From Gallaecimonas xiamenensis 3-C-1 (GTDB taxonomy: Bacteria > Pseudomonadota > Gammaproteobacteria > Enterobacterales > Gallaecimonadaceae): a DNA stretch of 64,000 nt. The stretch is from assembly GCF_000299915.1 (NCBI RefSeq), contig NZ_AMRI01000009.1:62001-126000 (forward strand), in the 5' to 3' direction. Shown piece after piece: positions 61,725 to 64,000 of the stretch (positions within the stretch are counted from its first letter, which is position 1; the number at the start of each line of letters is the position of its first letter). A program made the position numbers and the translations under genes. Below the pieces are notes generated by a model that did not search any database, was not told the DNA's origin, and worked only from the letters and a program-made list of their open reading frames with translations.

Positions 61725-64000
61725 ATGCGTCTGCTGTTCCTCCTGCTGCTGTGCTGTGGCCAGGCCCTGGCTGCCGTGCCCAACCCCCTGCAACCCTGGC
61801 AAGACTGGGTCATGGATGGCCAGAATTGGCGCCAATGCCCCCTGGCCTTCGGGCGCCAGGGAGACAACCAAGGGGACTTCCAATGCCTGTGGCTGGGGTC
61901 CTTGACCTTGGCCCTTGATGATCGCCAGGGCCAGTTCAGCCTGCCAATGGAGCGCCTCGACGACGGTTGGGTGACATTGCCCGGCGCCCCCGGTGACACC
62001 TGGCCCCAGGATCTGCGCCTGGACGGCCAGCCGGTGGCGGCAGTGGACAGGGCAGGGCGGCCCAGCCTCTGGTTGGCCAAAGGCCGCTACCAGCTACAAG
62101 GACGTTTTCATTGGCCCAAGCTGCCACAGAGCCTGCGCCTGCCCGCTAACCAGGCCCTGCTGAACCTGACCCTGAATGGCCAAGCCCTGACCCAGCCGCT
62201 GCGCCGGGGTGACCAATTGGTGCTGTCGTCCAAGCAACAGGAAAAGGGCGCTGGTGAGGCCAGCCTCGACGTCAAAACCTTCCGCCTTTACACCGACGGC
62301 TTGCCGCCCCTGCTGGAAACCGAGCTGCGCTTGGATATCACCGGGCCCAGCCGCGAGCAGGTACTGGGCAAGGTGCTGCCGGCCGGTTTTGAGCCGGTGG
62401 CGCTGCAAAGCGACTTGCCGGCCCGTTTCGACGCCGACGGCGCCTTAAGGGTGCAACTGATGCCGGGGGTTAAACGCATCCGTATCGGGGCCAGGGCCCA
62501 GGCCCTGGCCGACAGCCTCACTGTGCGGCCTGACGGCGTGCTGCCGGCTCAGGAAGTGTGGTCGGTGGCAGGGCAGGGCAAGCTGCGCAGCCTGGGCTTT
62601 GAAGGGGCCAGCCCCATCGACCCCAGCCAAACCCAGATGCCCGGCGAATGGCGGCAACTGCCGGCCTTTGTCATCACCCAGGACGCCCCCCTGCGCCTGG
62701 TGGAGCAGAGCCGGGGCCGGCAGATGGCCGCCAACCGCCTGCATTTGGACCGCCGCCTCTGGCTGGGCTTTGACGGCGACAGCTACCACTTTGCCGACCG
62801 CCTCAGCGGCGAGCTGCGCCAGGATTGGCGCCTGGATATGGCCGCGCCTTACCAGCTGCAGCAGGCCGCCGAAGAAGGCCGTCCCCTGCCTTTGACCCAA
62901 AACCCCTCAGGCCAAGGCACCGGCATAGAGCTGCGCTCGTCACAACTTGACCTAAGTGCCAGTGGCGAGCTGGCCCAAGGGGGCGCCTGGCCGGTATCGG
63001 GCTGGTCCAGCCCCATGGAGTCGGTCAGTCTGGCGCTGATGCTGCCCCCTGGTTACCGGCTGTTGGCCGCCGTGGGCGCCGAGTCAAACTCAACCAGTTG
63101 GCTGGGGGCCTGGAACCTCCTGGACATGTTTATCCTGGTACTGACCACGGCCCTGGTTTACAAGCTCTGCGGTTGGCGCTGGGCAGCCCTGGTATTACCG
63201 GCCCTGGCGCTGCTGTTCCATGAGCCGGGCATGCCCTATTGGTTACTGCTAAACGCCACCCTGGCCATGTTGGCATACCGGGAGCTGGGCCAGCGTTTTC
63301 ACAGGGTGGCTTTCTGGTACCAGTGGCTGAGCCTGGGCGCTTTGGTGCTGGTATTGGTGCCCTTTGCCGCCGCCGAGGTGCGCGCCTTGCTGCACCCTCA
63401 ATTGGAGGCAAGGATAGGCGCCAGTGTCTATGAGCCCAACATCGAGCGGATAGAGGTCACCGCCAGCCGCTACGAGGAAGCCGAATTGGCCGACAAGGCC
63501 AAGGCAGTGGCCGAAGAAAAACGTGAGGCCCTGGCCCGCCAGAGCCGCTTGCGCTCGGTTTCGGCGCCCTTGGTGCCGCCGGCCCCCAAGGCCCAAGCCT
63601 ACCTGGACAACCAGGTGGCCAGTACCGGCCCGGGTTTGCCGGACTGGCAATGGCACCGCTACCAGTTGGATTGGCGCAATCCCGTGGCTACCGACACCAC
63701 CTTGCGCCTGTGGATATTGCCTTACTGGCTGAGGGCGCCCCTGTTGGCCCTGGCCTTGGCCGGGTTGCTGGGCTGGCTGGCCTGGCAGCTGAAAGGCCGC
63801 TGGCAGGCCCACCAGGGTGCGGCCTTGCTGCTCTTGATATTGCTGCCCCTGCCCAAGGACGCCATGGCGGCCATGCCGGACGGGGCCCTGCTGGCCGAGC
63901 TTAAAGAGCGCCTGAGCCGGCCGCCCCAATGCGCCCCCCACTGCCTGGCCCTGGAAGAGGCTCGTCTTGAACTGGGGGACCAGCAATGGACCCTCACTTT
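61725..64000 (+). CDS. large exported/membrane protein of unknown function (3' end outside window)
   Basis: An open frame of 758 codons runs off the right edge. It begins with a signal peptide (MRLLFLLLLCCGQALA) and a long beta-rich periplasmic region (about 20-460, rich in Leu/Gln/Arg/Trp). Two to four membrane helices follow (about 466-550: LLDMFILVLTTALVYKLC, WAALVLPALALLF), then a Lys/Ala/Glu-rich helix (EELADKAKAVAEEKREALAR type, about 585-610), and another membrane helix (about 670-690). AAGGA precedes the ATG. I do not recognise the family. Confidence 0.8.
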   Translation, partial: MRLLFLLLLCCGQALAAVPNPLQPWQDWVMDGQNWRQCPLAFGRQGDNQGDFQCLWLGSLTLALDDRQGQFSLPMERLDDGWVTLPGAPGDTWPQDLRLDGQPVAAVDRAGRPSLWLAKGRYQLQGRFHWPKLPQSLRLPANQALLNLTLNGQALTQPLRRGDQLVLSSKQQEKGAGEASLDVKTFRLYTDGLPPLLETELRLDITGPSREQVLGKVLPAGFEPVALQSDLPARFDADGALRVQLMPGVKRIRIGARAQALADSLTVRPDGVLPAQEVWSVAGQGKLRSLGFEGASPIDPSQTQMPGEWRQLPAFVITQDAPLRLVEQSRGRQMAANRLHLDRRLWLGFDGDSYHFADRLSGELRQDWRLDMAAPYQLQQAAEEGRPLPLTQNPSGQGTGIELRSSQLDLSASGELAQGGAWPVSGWSSPMESVSLALMLPPGYRLLAAVGAESNSTSWLGAWNLLDMFILVLTTALVYKLCGWRWAALVLPALALLFHEPGMPYWLLLNATLAMLAYRELGQRFHRVAFWYQWLSLGALVLVLVPFAAAEVRALLHPQLEARIGASVYEPNIERIEVTASRYEEAELADKAKAVAEEKREALARQSRLRSVSAPLVPPAPKAQAYLDNQVASTGPGLPDWQWHRYQLDWRNPVATDTTLRLWILPYWLRAPLLALALAGLLGWLAWQLKGRWQAHQGAALLLLILLPLPKDAMAAMPDGALLAELKERLSRPPQCAPHCLALEEARLELGDQQWTLT

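Overview
This window looks like chromosomal DNA of a GC-rich gammaproteobacterium that carries one complete Mu-like transposable prophage. The host genes (topA, cysB, pntAB, nagD, astB, an IgaA-family gene, an E. coli-type phoA) fit an Alteromonadales-like marine or soil lineage. Gallaecimonas is my best guess, but it rests on gene content only and was not tested.

Layout. 1-14,162, host: an Rhs protein running off the left edge, a ScsB/DsbD-like thiol-disulfide protein, alkaline phosphatase behind a good Pho box, an IgaA-family membrane protein, an MscS channel, a small lipoprotein, a Kef-type antiporter, glutathione peroxidase, an M28 peptidase and NagD. 14,185-47,423, prophage: 33,239 bp, inserted 18 bp upstream of nagD, with matching TGTA termini and a 5-bp GGGGA target duplication. 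47,485-64,000, host: a DUF3025 protein, a dicarboxylate:cation symporter, a lone astB, topA, a membrane-anchored coiled-coil-like protein, cysB, an NMT1/THI5-GGDEF diguanylate cyclase, a Cys-rich lipase, pntA-pntB and a large exported protein running off the right edge.

The prophage lies backwards, with its immunity end at high coordinates. From 47 kb downward: repressor (+ strand), a divergent Ner-like regulator, transposase MuA, ATPase MuB, a string of small early genes (DUF3164, an orphan CapW/BrxR-like winged helix, GemA/gp16), a Mor/C-type activator, a lipoprotein cargo gene, a DUF5675 lysis-associated gene, Mu gp25-gp29 packaging genes, MuF with a C-terminal nuclease-like domain, gpG, an AbiC-like membrane cargo gene, protease/scaffold gpI/Z, major head gpT, gp35 and gp36. 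The tail module that follows is lambda-like and non-contractile: tail tube, G/GT chaperone with a programmed frameshift, tape measure, tip proteins, gpJ and fibre. The element is therefore a transposable siphophage chimera of the D3112/B3 kind rather than a Mu-type myophage.

The most unusual signals are in phage control and cargo. A 25-bp near-identical repeat lies just upstream of exactly two genes, the lysis gene and gpI, which are the positions of the Mu late promoters Plys and PI. Both genes also have a perfect inverted repeat touching the start codon and no visible ribosome binding site. A cargo gene sits immediately upstream of each of these sites. The repressor combines an XRE helix-turn-helix, a MuA-type DNA-binding domain and a LexA-like S24 peptidase. 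The G/GT pair has a textbook A AAA AAC slippery site.
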